Counted from the first letter of the stretch, positions 1 through 11,760 are shown. The stretch: DNA of 64,000 nucleotides from Leptodactylus fallax (GCA_947044405.1 CAMRHE010000054.1:3100001-3164000); one strand, 5' to 3'. Notes: generated by a model from the letters alone, not told the origin. A program made the numbers and translations.

Positions 1-900
1 TTCAGTTGCAGCAGTGAGTTAGGGTCCAGCTGCCAAGGAAGAGGAGTTATACAGCCCAAGATCTGCCAAAGACAGCCCTGAGACAGGGAGAATCAGCCTG
101 TCTGCTGCACAGTTCAAGTGCCAGGAGGAGAGAAGGAGTCCAATCTGGCAGGAACTTTTTTCCGGGACCCGCCCCACAAGGCATCTGGGCCCAAGGGACT
201 TCTTTGCTGCCAGCCTTCAGAACCATCTACTGGCTGAGGCTAGGCTTGTTACAGAGTTGTTGGAGTGGAGTACAAGGCACTTTTCTTCTTTTCGATCTGG
301 GCATCCCTCATCCCCAAGCCTGTGTGAACCCAATAATTGGGAGACTACTACCAATATCGGGAAGCTGCAACCATTCATAGTTATACAGCTTGATCTGTTT
401 CAACTGCATCACTGCCTCCTGAGACGTTCCTGCATTCACAATCAGAGTCCTTCTCCAACAGGAAGCACTCCCGGGGAACTACTACCACCATCATCCCGCA
501 GGCCCCCCTTGAAAGTGTCCAGCATAGGAGGTTGCTGGAGGAGTTCAGTTGAGGGCACTCAGCTTGCCTAGTGACATTGCTACAGCCACTACTACTCCCA
601 TCCAATGGTCCTCTCTATCTGGGTTGCGGAAAAGGTGGTTCAATGTCCACTGAAGATGGCAGCATTGGGTATGGCCAGGTGAGTCGTCCTACCGATGTTT
701 GAGGACACAATGTAAGTGCACCAGTTACAATGACATGAACATGAATGGTGGAAGGTTTATATTAAATATAAAAGCAAATTGTGAAGTATTCATGGCATAG
801 GAAAGCAAATACCGCATATATACTTTTCATATGTGCTGTGAAAAAGTATTCGCCCCCTTACAGTTTTCTTTTGTTTTTGCTTTTTTTTTTTTGTCATACT
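1..900. other. Unassigned, probably repeat-derived sequence
   Basis: No exon with plausible splice sites and no recognisable protein is visible. The first 700 bases are richer in C and G than the DNA that follows and have the texture of a retroelement LTR or untranslated leader, but I see no matching second LTR, primer-binding site or polypurine tract. The two short open frames here overlap on opposite strands and resemble nothing I know. From about 720 to 900 the sequence is A/T-rich filler up to the Tc1 element. Confidence 0.3.
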
Positions 901-902
901 TA

Positions 903-2480
903 CAGTGGGAAAAAAAAAGTATTTAGTCAGCCACAAATTGTGCAAGTTCTCCCACTTAAAAAGATGAGAGAGGCCTGTAATTGACATCATAGGTAGACCT
1001 CAACTATGAGAGTCAAAATGAGAAAACATATCTAGAAAGTCACATTGTCTGATTTTTTAAGAATTTATTTGCAAATTATGGAGGAAAATAAGTATTTGGT
1101 CACCTACAAACAAGCAAGATTTCTGGCTCTCACAGACCTGTAACTTCTTCTTTAAGAGGCTCCTCTGTCCTCCACTCATTACCTGTAGTAATGGCACCTG
1201 TTTGAAATTGGTTTCAGTATAAAAGACACCTGTCCACAACCTCAAACAGTCACACTCCAAACTCCACTAGAGCTGTGGAAGGACACCAGAAACAAAATTG
1301 TAGACCTGTATCAGGCTGGGGAGACTGAATCTGCAAAAGGCAAGCAGCTTGGTGTGAAGAAATCAACTGTGGGAGCAATAATTAGAAAATGGAAGACATA
1401 CAAGACCACTAATAATCTCTCTCAATCATGGGCTCCACGCAAGATCTCACCCCGTGGGGTCAAAATGATCACAAGAACGGTGAGCAAAAATCCCAGAACC
1501 ACACAGGGGGACCTAGTGAAAGCTGGGGCTAACGTCACAAAGGCTACCGTCAGTAACACACTACGCCGCCAGGGACTCAGATCCTGCAGTGCCAGACGGA
1601 TCCCCCTGCTTAAGCCAGTACATATCCAGGCCCGTCTGAAGTTTGCTAGAGAGCATTTGGATGTTCCAGAAGAGTATTGGGAGAATGTCATATGGTCAGA
1701 TGAAACCAAAGTAGAACTGTTTGGTAGAAACACAACTCATCGTGTTTGGAGGAGAGTGAATGCTGAGTTGCATCCAAAGAACACCATACCTACTGTGAAG
1801 CATGAGGGTGGCAACATCATGCTTTGGGGCTGTTTCTCTGCAAAGGGACCAGGACGACTGATCCATGTACATGAAAGAATGAATGGGGCCATGTATCGTG
1901 AGATTTTGAGTGCAAACCTCCTTCCATCAGCAAGAGCATTGAAGATGAAATGTGGCTGGGTCTTTCAGCATGACAATGATCCCAAGCACACCGCCAGGGC
2001 AACGTAGGAGTGGCTTCATAAGAAGCATTTCAAGGTCCTGGAGTGGCCTAGCCAGTCTCCAGATCTCAACCCCATAGAAAACCTTCGGAGGGAGTTGAAA
2101 GTCCGTGTTGCCCAGCGACAGCCCCAAAACATCACTTCCCTAGAGGAGATCTGCATGGAGGAATGGGCCAACATACCAGCAACAGTGTGTGCCAATCTTA
2201 TGAAGACTTACAGAAAACGTTTGACTTCTGTCATTGCCAACAAAGGATATATAACAAAGTATTGAGATGAACTTTTGTTATTGACCAAATACTTATTTTC
2301 CACCATAATTTGCAAATAAATTCTTTAAAAATCAGACAATGTGATTTTCTAGATTTGTTTTCTCATTTTGTCTTTCATGGTTGAGGTCTTCTACCTATGA
2401 TGTCAATTACAGGCCTCTCTCATCTTTTTAAGTGGGAAAACTTGCACAATTGATGGCTGACTAAATACTTGGTTGTGCCA
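903..2480 (+). mobile_element. Tc1-like DNA transposon, copy 1 (inactive)
   Basis: The left end follows a TA dinucleotide at 901-902 and begins CAGTGGGAAAAAA followed by AGTATTTAGTCAGCC. The inverted partner GGCTGACTAAATACTT lies at about 2456-2471, after which the right tip has decayed. The inner part of the inverted repeats (for example TTTGCAAATTATGG near 1070 and its complement near 2300) is also visible. TA flanks, inverted repeats and a transposase of about 330 codons identify the Tc1/mariner superfamily. A second copy of the same family is at 15120-16759. Confidence 0.93.
1265..2265 (+). pseudogene. Tc1 transposase pseudogene (copy 1)
   Basis: This encodes a DDE transposase of the Tc1 family, which cuts at the TIR and inserts at TA. 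The open stretch from 1354 shows the helix-turn-helix start ([12 protein letters not shown]), the first catalytic Asp in [11 protein letters not shown] near 1695-1730, the [16 protein letters not shown] block near 1810-1840 (here EGGN), and the second Asp in [10 protein letters not shown] near 1968-1995. The DLNPIENL block with the last acidic residue follows at about 2065-2085. The copy is dead: bases that hold the start codon in copy 2 are missing around 1268, and an AAG codon has become TAG at 2005-2007, with the frame otherwise open to the natural TGA at 2263-2265. Confidence 0.92.
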
Positions 2481-4892
2481 CGCTTGATGGGAGCAACTGA
2501 ACTGCAATCAAGCATTGGCTGTAACTGGCGATGAGTCTTTCACATCACCGTGGAGGAATTTTGGCCCCCTCTTCTTCACAAAATTGTTTTAATTCAGCCA
2601 TGTTGGAGAGTTTTCAAGCATTAAAGGGGTTTTCCCATCTCCCTGTTTCAGCAGCTTTGCCTGTAGTCTCTTCTTCTCACTTGCTGTATCCCCGCCCTCC
2701 TCCCAGCTGGCTGAACAGGACACTATGAAGTATCACAATACTTATGATTACCAGAAATGTAATATAAATACAAATCAAATAATATGCACATACTTCTAGA
2801 GAAGGGACTCGGTGTTACCTGTGTGTTTACATAGAGAGATAGCAGACACTCTCTGAGGCTTTATTAGCAAACTACAATTAGCTGAATGGCAGAGCTGTAG
2901 ATAACTGAGAGCAGTGAGTGACCTCCAGGACACTGTCACCAATATTATAGACTTTCAAAACATGCACTACAGAGTGTTTCCTGAATCTTCTGCCTGGTTC
3001 TTCTATCCAGCATCTTTAAAATGTGGCTCACTAGCACAAGACCTGCACTGTATAAAGTTAAGATTTGTAAAGTTAAAGACAGTTGTACAAGATTGTGTGT
3101 TGAATTGAAGATGTGAATTTAGCTCCTTAAGATCATGGTCCCATTTTTTAAAACTGATATGTGTCACTTTATATGGCAATTACTTTCATACGCTTTAGTT
3201 TACCCAAATAAATTTGAGAATGTTTTTTTGTGACATATTGTACTTCACGTTAGTTGGAAACATTGATCAATATTTTTTGCATTCATTTGAAAAAAAAAAT
3301 AAGAAATTTGACGGATATTTGGAATATTTTAGCAATTTTCAGTATGTGAAATCCTCTGCTTTTCACATACATAGTCATACCACCCAAATACATTTATAAA
3401 TATTATCTACCATATAACTTATTTTGGAAGTTAGAATGCTTACATGTGTAACATTGATGTTTGAGATTTACAAGAAAATTTCCCAAACCCATTTCTTAGA
3501 GACCACCTCATTTCTGAAGGGGATTTTAAAGGCCTTTATATTATAAACCTCCCATATTTCACCTCATATTCAAAACTGAACCTCTAAAATAATTCAAAAC
3601 AGCATTTGGGAAGTTTGTTAACCCTTTAAGCATTTCACAGAAATTAAAACAATATGGAGGTGAAATTTAGACATTTAATTTTTTTCAATAATACAAACAT
3701 ACATTTAGCCCTAAAATTTACACATTCACAAGGGGTTAAGGGAGAAAATTCATCCCACAGTTTGTAATGAAATTCCTCCCGAGCATGGAAATACCCCACA
3801 TTTGGATGTAAATTGCTGTTTGGGCACATGACAAAATTGCAATTTATCCAGAGATATGCCATTTCAGTGCCCAATATGTTGCACCCAGTAAGTTTCAGCA
3901 GAGACACACACTCCAAAAACTGTTAAGCACTTATCTCTGGCACAACAGCTTTTGAAGTATTTGTCTCTGACACAAGCTGGGCACAACACATTGCACACTG
4001 AAATGACATATTTCTGGAAAAATTGCCATTTTCACTTTTCACCATCAGCTGTGTATACATTTATGGAAAATATATTAAACCAATACTTGGGAGTTAAAAA
4101 TATTCACTGTACTTCTGGATAAATTCCTTCAGGGGTGTAGTTTCCAAAATGGGGCCAAGTGCCAGGGGGTTCCACTTTACTTGCATTTCAGGGGCTCTGC
4201 AAAAATGGTATAGCGTCCAAAAACCAAACCGTGTAAATATGTGCTCCAAAAACCAAATTGCACTCATTCCCTGCTGTATCCTGCTGTGTGCCCAAACAGC
4301 AGTTTATACTCACATCAGAGGCGTAGCTAGCGGGGTGGCAGGGGGGCGGTGGCCCCGGGCCCACTGATTCTCGGGGGCCCACTTCGGGGCCGCCGTAACA
4401 GAGGTTGACCTCACATATTAACTGCATCGGTGTCTGCATGACACCAATACAGTTAAAATACATTCTCTTTTCGTATGTAGCTCGTAAACCACAAGCCAAT
4501 TCAGGCCTGTAGCCTACGAGCTTCCCTAAGATGTCTGCGTCCTGGCACAGACGTCTGCGCGATGACGTCATTGTCCTGCGCCGTCCGCGCCAGGACGCAG
4601 GTCCTGCTTCTTCAGTAAGCAGCGGCAGTGCCGGTGGTGGAGACTCCTCCTCGGGGGATCGGAGGTAGGTGAGTAGCATCGACTTTTTATTTAACTCACT
4701 TTGGGTATTGTAATTGGGGTAATACATATAAGAGATCAGTTGGGAGCATTGCGAATTTAGATAAGAGGCCATAACTAATATAAGGGGTATTAGGGGGCTT
4801 TAATAAAAGAGGATATAAGTCATAGTGAAAGGTCAGTGGAGGCTGTATGAATGTAAGGGGAGATAATATTAGGGGGCATTGGGGCAGTATTA

Positions 4893-5356
4893 AAGGGGTT
4901 TTCTAGGAAATAATAAAGTTTACTGGTAAGGATTGTATTGGGCAAACTGCAGAGGAGGCGGGATGGTGAAACATAAAAAAAAAATACTCACCTGTCCCGG
5001 GCTACCGATGTCCACAGCCCTCTGCTGCTGTCTGTCCAGGCACATGCATGCTGCTTCCCTGCCACAAGTCCTGCACTGCACTTGGGGACCTGAAAAACAG
5101 AAACCCAATTCGCTTGTAAAGCGGATACCTGCAGACTATAATGGGGTCTGCTGGGTTTCTGTCTGGTTTCTGCCTGAAAAATGTGGAGAAAAAAGGCCTG
5201 CTTGCAGGACTTTTCTTTCCGCAATTTTCAAACGGAATGGGGGACAGAATCCCTCAACGGGGTTCAAGTGTTGGTGTGAACCCAGCCTGAGTATGATTTT
5301 TTTATCACCTACTCCACCTCCACTGTGATTTGTCCACTTCCTGGACAACCCCTTTA
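4893..5356. mobile_element. T2-like (Kolobok-type) MITE
   Basis: It starts TTAAAGGGGTTTTC and ends GGACAACCCCTTTAA, the inverted TTAAAGG termini and TTAA target that characterise T2/Kolobok-type MITEs of frogs. No coding content. It abuts the next MITE, sharing the TTAA at 5354-5357. Confidence 0.65.
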
Positions 5357-5873
5357 AAGAGGACCTTTCATGTCCTCATAAACCTGTGATTTTATATACC
5401 GCTAGAAAGCAGACAGTCGGTTTTCCCGTTATGTGCCCCAATGGAGGAGATATCGGTGCCGTTAGTTTCGGCACATATCTGTCCCCACTGTCAGAAGGGC
5501 GTTCCTGACAGTCTAGTGTCATCGCTGGGCTGTGAGGAAGACCCCCCTCACAGTACTCTAACATAGCCTTGTACTGTCAGAGGGGGGTGTTCCTTACCGC
5601 CCTGCGATGACGCTGAGCTATGAGGAAGGCCCCCCTCCCCCAGTACAAGTGGGGGGGGGGGGGACGTTCCTCACAGCCCAGCGATGACGCTAGACTGCCA
5701 GGAACGCCCTTCTAACGGTGGGGAGAGATCAGTGCCGAAACTAACGGCACCGATATCTCCTCCACTGGGGCACATAACGGGAAAACCGACAGTGCGCTGA
5801 ATTCAGTGCACTGTCAACTTTCTAGTGGTATATAAAACCGCATATGCATGAGAACATGAAAGGTCGTCTTTAA
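5354..5873. mobile_element. Long palindromic MITE, family A
   Basis: The left end TTAAAGAGGACCTTTCATG (from 5354) is inverted at the right end CATGAAAGGTCGTCTTTAA (to 5873). The inversion continues inward (GCTAGAAAGCAGACAG against CTGTCAACTTTCTAG; GGAGATATCGGTGCCG against CGGCACCGATATCTCC), so most of the 520 bp can fold back on itself. TTAA flanks both ends. A second copy of this family is at 63241-63673. Confidence 0.8.
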
Positions 5874-5903
5874 TACAAAGGGGTTATTAATAGGCATTAT
5901 TAA

Positions 5904-7155
5904 CCCCTTAACGACCCAGAGCGTAATAGTACGTCCTGAGTTGCATGACGATGTATGGAGAGTGCTCAGGAGCTGAGCGCTCTCCATACACCGCGGATAT
6001 CGGCTGTATATTACAGCCAGGACCCGCCGCTAACAGCAGCGATCGATGCCTGTCAAACGGGACTGCGGCGTCTAAATAGTGCAGCCACCATGGGCGCTGC
6101 CATTTTTCCCCATCGTCGCCCTCCAGGACGTCATCGGAGGGCGGCGCTTGGTTGCCATGACAGCTGGGAGCCTATTGAAGGCTCCCAGGCCTGTCATTAC
6201 ATTACAGCTATTACACGATGCCAGAGGCATCGTGTAATAGCAGTGAAGGCATTTTGCTATTCACTGCGATACAGTAGTATCGCAGTGAATAGTATGAGCG
6301 ATCAGACTCCCTAGGTTTCAAGGTCCCTAGGGAGTCTGATCATACAAGTAAAAGTAGAAAAAAAAAAGTTTTTAAAAGTATGAAAAAAATTAAACAAAAC
6401 ACAAAAGTTCAAATCACCCCCCTTTCCCTAGATCAGATATAAAAGTAAATAAAAAAAAAGTAAGCATAAACACTTTAGGTATCCCCACGCTCCAAAATGC
6501 CCGAACTATTAAAATATAAAAATATTTATCCCATACGGTGAACGGCGTAGCGGGGAAAAAAAAATCAAAATGGCCAAATAGCGTTTTTTTCAACACTTTG
6601 CCTCCTATAAAAAATTGAATAAAAAGTGATCAAACCATCAGATCTTTCCCCAAATGGTATCAATAAAAAGTCATGTTGTCCCGCATAAAAAGACGCCTTA
6701 CCCAGCTCCATACATGTAAATATGAAAAAGTTACAGGTGACAGAATATGGCAACGCAAAATTTTTTTTTCTATTTAGCAAAGTTTTACATTTTTTAAAAG
6801 GTATCAAAACATTACAAATACTATATAAATTTGGTATCGCCGTGTTCGTACTGACCCGCAGAATACAGGTAACATGTCATTTTTACCACACAGTGAATGC
6901 TGTAAAAATTAAACCCATATGAATTTGGTGCAAATGCAGTTTTTCTCCAATTGCACCTCATTCTGAATTTTTTTCCAGCTTCCCAGTACATTGCACAGCA
7001 TATTGAATAGTGACATTACAAAGTACAATTTGTTTCGCAAACAATAAGCCATCATGTGACTCTGTGAATTGAAAAATGAAAAAGTTATGGCTCTTGGAAT
7101 GTGGGGAGGGAAAAACGAAAATGCAAAAACAAAAAATGGCCCGGTCATTAAGGGG
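5904..7155. mobile_element. TTAA-flanked element, family CCCCTT-GAC
   Basis: TTAA at 5900-5903 and 7156-7159 bracket the inverted termini CCCCTTAACGACC and GGTCATTAAGGGG. The inner part contains a G/C-rich palindromic block near 5950-6330 followed by an A-rich half. Related copies are at 13382, 20290 and 21963. TTAA targets suggest piggyBac or Kolobok mobilisation. No transposase is present, so it is non-autonomous. Confidence 0.78.
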
Positions 7156-8298
7156 TTAATACAGAGGGGCATTTATGTAAGAGGGCATAATTTATACAAG
7201 GAGACATAAGAGGGTATAATTAATAATAGGGGAATTGGGCAATATTAATTTTAGGTGGCACTCGGGCATTAAATTGATTTAAGGGGGTACACAGGGCATT
7301 ATTAATTAAGGGGAATTATTAATTGAGGAGCATTATTAAATAAATGGGGCACATAGGAGCATTATTAAATTAAAAAGGCACATGGGGATATTATTCATTT
7401 CCAGGGGATTTTATATCATATATTTTATAATTGGTGTAGCAGCAGGATGGAGATTTTATGTAGTTGAGGACAATGTGAGTCAGGTGCCTGGAAAAGTGAG
7501 GAGCCAAAGATGTCTGTGTTACAAACTTTACAGTCACAGCTGGAAGAAGTGGTCATGGCGGTCCAGATGGAAGAGACGATAAATGTAAACCGTCAGAGAT
7601 GTCACCTGTAAGTTACAACATTGTTCCTGTACTGTATTTACGTAACTGGTCTTCACAGTCCTGTGTAGAATCACTATCTACCACTATACGGTCACCGTAT
7701 AGTGATAGTGTTGGAATACCTGAGTTGGGGGCCCACTTGGATGTGTTCGCCCCCCTGTGCTGAACTCCTAGCTACTCCTCTGACCCACATATGACATTTT
7801 TAAGTACGATATCCTGGATACAACAGTGTCATACATGTGGGCATAAACTGCAGTTTGGGCACACAGCAGGGTACAGATGTGAAGAAATGCTATGTGGTTT
7901 TTGGAGTGTAGGTTTAAATGTTTGGTATTTGGACGCCAGGCCCTGAGGCGTCAATAAAGTGGAATCCCCTAAGGAGTTACTCCATTTTGAAAACTTCACC
8001 CTTAAATGAGGGTGTAGTGAGCATTAGTTTTCCCAGACCTGAATGCACAGTGGATGGTGAAAAATGAATATGCAAGCTGTGCGGAGTACATTGGGTATAC
8101 CAAATTCCCTATTATTTTCCCAGTAACTTCTATGATTGGATGGTCACTCTTGGGGGAAACTTCTGGTGTCTTTTCCATGGTAGGCTCTAAATCTGGGGTG
8201 TACAATCTCGTAGCTTTTACATTCCCTTCCTGCTGCAGCCAGATATGCCCTAAAGATGTGGTAATTTTGGGGGGTTTTGTTGTCACGTTGTATAAGAT

Positions 8299-8309
8299 AT
8301 ATATATACA

Positions 8310-8366
<57 letters not shown>

Positions 8367-8373
8367 TTTTTTT
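8299..8373. repeat. (TA)n microsatellite followed by poly-T
   Basis: An alternating TA tract interrupted by ACAGTG runs into about 24 consecutive T. This explains the low-complexity reading frames on both strands here. Confidence 0.97.
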
Positions 8374-8874
8374 CTGGTGATGTAGCCATATGAGGGCCTG
8401 TTTTTTGCGGGATGAGTTACATTTAGTAATGACAACATTTTGGGGAGCCTATCGCTTATAGACTAAATTTTATTAACTTTCTTGGTGGATTTAAAAAAAA
8501 CAAAACAAAAACCCAAAATAGAAAATTCTGGCATTGCTTTTTACCTTATAAATTGCATGCTGTTCAGCATGTTACTTTTATTCTATTGGTCAGTACGATT
8601 ACAGTGATATCTAATTTACATTTTTTTTTTTTTAATGCGCTACTTAATTTAGTATTACGTTAAGGCCGTTTCACCTAAGAAAACCTGCAGACCCATAGAC
8701 TATAATGGGGTCCATGTGGTTTCCGCTCTGTTTCCGCACGAAACATGCCGAAACATGCAGAGAGGAAAGTGAACCGGCCCTTACAGCTTTTGTGAACCGC
8801 CCCTTACAGCTAACACCTGCTCCAGAGGCTGCCTACTCAGAAGGCTCATGCCATACTATTACAACAAATTGCCG

Positions 8875-9203
8875 TAAAAAGGGCTGGCCACGTTCAATCC
8901 AATTTTGAGGGACCAATGTTATTATGATAAATACAGGTGCACAGCTCATTAACAGGCAGATGTCTGATTACTGTGCTGTGACTGTAACGAGCTGTGCATC
9001 TCTGTGTCCATCACATGACCATGGAATGATTTTTTATCTACTGGAAATAAGCAGAATGAATGAAAGCAAGAAGAGATCTAGAAAACTTTTTATTATACAA
9101 TAACTTTTTATTATACAACTTTTTATTATACAAAACTTTTTATTATACAAAAAATAACATTTGTCTCTCAATATTGGTCTGAAGGTGACCAACCCCTTTA
9201 AGG
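8875..9203. mobile_element. T2-like MITE
   Basis: The left end AAAAAGGGCTGGCCACGTTC is partly inverted at the right end GGTGACCAACCCCTTTAA, again with the TTAAAGGG-type terminus. It contains a short tandem array near its right end. Confidence 0.5.
9084..9150. repeat. Tandem repeat of an ACTTTTTATTATACAA unit
   Basis: Four consecutive units of about 16-19 bases carry the core ACTTTTTATTATACA. Small differences in spacer length separate the units. Confidence 0.9.
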
Positions 9204-9936
9204 AGTAATTACAATTATGCTCCACCCCAAACATTGCACACTAGACTGTCCTCTGAGTTGAGCTTGCTGTTTCTAGTTGGAGTACTAGTATATTGTATTA
9301 TGACGACACAACCCAGCCATAGATTGTGGGGCATAGCGTCTGCCTTTGGGAATTCCACAAAAGTTAATGGGTAGCTTTTGGTGACCCCAGAGGCCCTATT
9401 GTGACCTGCCTTACCAGGTTGCGAGAGAGTCAGATGTATACCCTTGCAGAGAAGGATTTCCATGTGGTTCAAGTCCCCAACCATTAATCAGACCAGAATA
9501 TGCAGTAACAAATTGTGATAAAAAATAATTTTGTTTGTAAATCTTTGGAGTGGTGTCTGTAATCAGCTTTTGGGGGTACTTACTGCACCCCAATAAGGTC
9601 TACCATGCCATAAAGACCTTGATGTCTGTGTTGTCAATTTGTTTTTTGTAAATCCATCCACCTATTCAAAAGATATGATCCCCAGGGGGTTACATGTAAA
9701 TTAGCTCTTGTACCTTCATCTTGCCAATTTCATTAACAATATCCCCAATGACATCTGCTTTCTAAGATATTATTCACTAGCACATTGTCTTGCCCTACTT
9801 CTAGGGTCATATGAATGTGAAACAACCGAACAAGTAAAAGTATTTAATACAAAGGCTTGTAATGAAAGCTTAAAAAATATAAAATAAAACAGTATCTTTA
9901 TGCCTATTATTTTGAGCTCCATTGTTTCTTCAATGT

Positions 9937-10122
9937 TTGGCCATATAAGTTAAGATAATATATGCCAAATAAAGTGCTATACTTGTCTATCTGCACCCAC
10001 CATATTTTCACATCTATTCTGTTCTTTTATGAATTGACTGACGGCCTGAGAGATTATATAGGAGAACTTTTAGATGGAGAGCTGATTGTCGACTGACTCT
10101 AAATATAAAGATCAAATAAACA
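9937..10122 (-). pseudogene. Duplicated CILK1 terminal exon remnant
   Basis: On the minus strand this matches the functional CILK1 last exon and the start of its 3' UTR at about 41070-41251. Shared blocks include TGCCAAATAAAGTGCTAT, AGGAGAACTTTTAGATGGAG and the region around the stop codon. It cannot encode the same C-terminus: about 11 bases are missing after the ...GAATTGACTGA block, about 36 bases are missing near the acceptor side, and several in-frame stops appear where the functional copy has sense codons. The matching intron block is at about 11545-11760, so the duplicated unit was larger than an exon, which argues against a processed copy. Orientation equals that of the real gene. Confidence 0.85.
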
Positions 10123-10313
10123 GTAGCCCCTGGACAAAGTCTCATGTAATGAAACACACATCCGGATGGGTGCCATCCATTGTAATGTAACTTTATTATA
10201 GTTATCCATTAGATGTTTATCTATGCTTCTACATGCGGTATTATGTTTGTTGCATCAATACATTAATGAATCAGTCTGTTTATTTTTTCAGTATGTTTCC
10301 ATTCCTCCAATTT

Positions 10314-11394
10314 ATACTCATTCACTAAAAAGTAATGCATCTAAATAGAAATGTCGGATTGCTGCATAACTTGGCATACAGTTCATTACAGGTGTGTTCT
10401 GATTAGACATGATGATAGTTTTGACAAATTGCCATCTAAGTCTGTTAGAAGGTTAAGTCAGAACATGCACACATGGCGAACAGGCACTGGCCAGCCCAGA
10501 CAGACAACCAGTAGAGAGGATCTTTTGTTCTGCTGACAAGCATGAGCAGTTCCCACAGTTTCCTTGTCCACCATTCAGACACAGGTGACACCTTCATTAC
10601 ACACCCCTGTCCACCACTTAGAAAAAGGAAATTTAGTGTCACGACACCCATTACCATTGACAGTCAGCCACTGTTGCCTTTGTTTGCAGTGGTGTCAGGA
10701 ACGAGAATTCTGGACAGCTAAGGACTGGAACTGTATTGTCTTTAGCGACAAATCCAGGTTCCATTTGGGATCTGACAACTGACTGATTCGAGTATGGAGG
10801 CCATGTGGTGAGCATTTCAATCCTGCCTTTACTGTAGAGCTGCACACTACTACAATGGCTGGTGTGATGATCTGTAGAGCCATTACACATGACAGTCAGT
10901 CACCCCTAGTAGTGATACAATGGACACTAACGGCTCAGGGATGTGTGAAGGATATCCTGCAGCCACATGTGTTGTTTCTCATGCCAGGGTATTTCCCAGC
11001 AGGATAATGCTTTCCCATAATCTCCTAGAATGTCTCTACCATATTGCAGCACTTCCTTGGCCTAACCAGTTGCCAGATTTATCACCATCATTTATAGGAC
11101 AAGCTTCAGCATCGTATGATTGTGCAGGATCTACAGGCCCTGAAACATCTATGTGTAAATATTGAACCTTTATGCTTCCATGCCCGACCAGATCTCATCT
11201 TGTATCCAGGCTAGAGTTGGCCTAACAGTGTACTAGACTTCCTTTCAAATTAATAGTTTTTTCCCAAAAAAAGCATACTTTTGCTCTAATATTGTAATCA
11301 ATTACATATATTATCATTACATTCATACATATAATGTTTAATTCGATTCCAACAATTCCTTCTTGATGCATTATTTTTTGTCAATGAATGTATA
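10314..11394 (+). mobile_element. Mariner/Tc1-type transposon relic with decayed transposase
   Basis: Left terminus TATACTCATTCACTAAAAAG (from 10313) and right terminus, read inverted as TATACATTCATTGACAAAAA, share a roughly 32-bp inverted repeat including AATGCATC. The plus-strand remnant around 10700-11110 contains recognisable blocks of a Tc1-type DDE transposase: DWNCIVFSDKSRFHLGSDN with the first Asp, a VWRPCGEHFNPAF-like block, GVMICRAI, a decayed QQDNA block and ALPWPNQLPDLSP. A stop at about 10780 and several frame changes make it inactive. The family differs clearly from the copies at 903 and 15120. It sits inside the duplicated CILK1 segment and separates its two halves. Confidence 0.8.
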
Positions 11395-11544
11395 TAATTC
11401 AAATAGTATTAAATTATTTAGTTATTGCTTTCTATCTGAAGGTCCATTCATGGTATATACTGTCTGGTGGCCGTTCCTGGACTGTGCATTACCAATAAAT
11501 CATAATACAAATTTTAAGTATTACTTTTTAGAATTAAATTAGAA

Positions 11545-11760
11545 AAGCATAAAAGAAACCAGTCCAGCAGAAGAAAAAAACGATCAATGTTTTCTAGATA
11601 CTAAACTCTTTGAGTCAGCTGCCAATTTCTATGTTGCAAGAACTTTCAACCTGCGATGACCTTTTCTATGATGTTGGTGCCAAGTATTCAGCAGACCGTG
11701 CAAGAGATGAGCTAGTGCCAGATACCTTTGGTGGCACATATCTCCTGGGGGTTATCAAAT
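11545..11760. repeat. Duplicated segment of the last CILK1 intron
   Basis: The block GAAACCAGTCCAGCA, then ATCAATGTTTT...AGATAC, is shared with 43018-43075. The block around AAGTATTCAG...CTAGTG...TATCTCCTGG is shared with 43455-43540. In the functional locus the two blocks are separated by a palindromic MITE (43110-43435) that is absent here, so this copy shows the pre-insertion state. Confidence 0.75.

Larger units (their letters stand above)
4316..7782. mobile_element. Non-autonomous hAT-like element with 8-bp target duplication
   Basis: The left tip CAGAGGCGTAGCTAG (4316-4330) and the right tip CTAGCTACTCCTCTG (7768-7782) are inverted copies with one mismatch. The flanking octamers ACTCACAT (4308-4315) and ACCCACAT (7783-7790) differ at one base, as expected for the 8-bp target duplication of hAT transposons. 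The surrounding repeat is interrupted exactly at these points. About 3.47 kb long, it shows no hAT transposase and carries at least three nested MITEs (4893-5356, 5354-5873, 5904-7155), which account for more than half its length. Confidence 0.82.
3118..8500. repeat. Interspersed repeat split by a hAT-like insertion
   Basis: The segment 3118-4315 resembles 60838-61400 closely, for example in GATCATGGTCCC / GACATGGTCCC and the shared TGAGAATGTTTTTT. The repeat resumes at 7783 with the same recurring motif (GTTTGGGCACA, AGCAGGGTA) and runs to about 8500. The family is non-coding as far as I can read. Its other copy starts with TTAACCCCTTG, suggesting a TTAA-targeting DNA element. Its exact ends here are not clear. 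Confidence 0.6.

Noticed and set aside
6..605. Possible LTR of an endogenous retroelement
   Set aside because: Texture fits, but no second LTR, primer site, polypurine tract or short flanking duplication could be found, so it was left unassigned.
4188..4772. 194-codon minus-strand open frame
   Set aside because: It spans the left end of the hAT-like element and its host repeat, has no splice sites or start context of note and resembles no protein I know; chance frame in transposon sequence.
8054..8389. Open frames rich in Tyr-Ile and Phe or Lys
   Set aside because: They translate the (TA)n and poly-T microsatellite.
9084..9150. CRISPR-like direct repeats
   Set aside because: Units are directly adjacent with almost no spacer, and the context is a vertebrate MITE; it is a simple tandem repeat.
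9937..10122. Alternative last exon or second active kinase gene
   Set aside because: Multiple in-frame stops, two deletions and loss of the acceptor-proximal part rule out a working exon.
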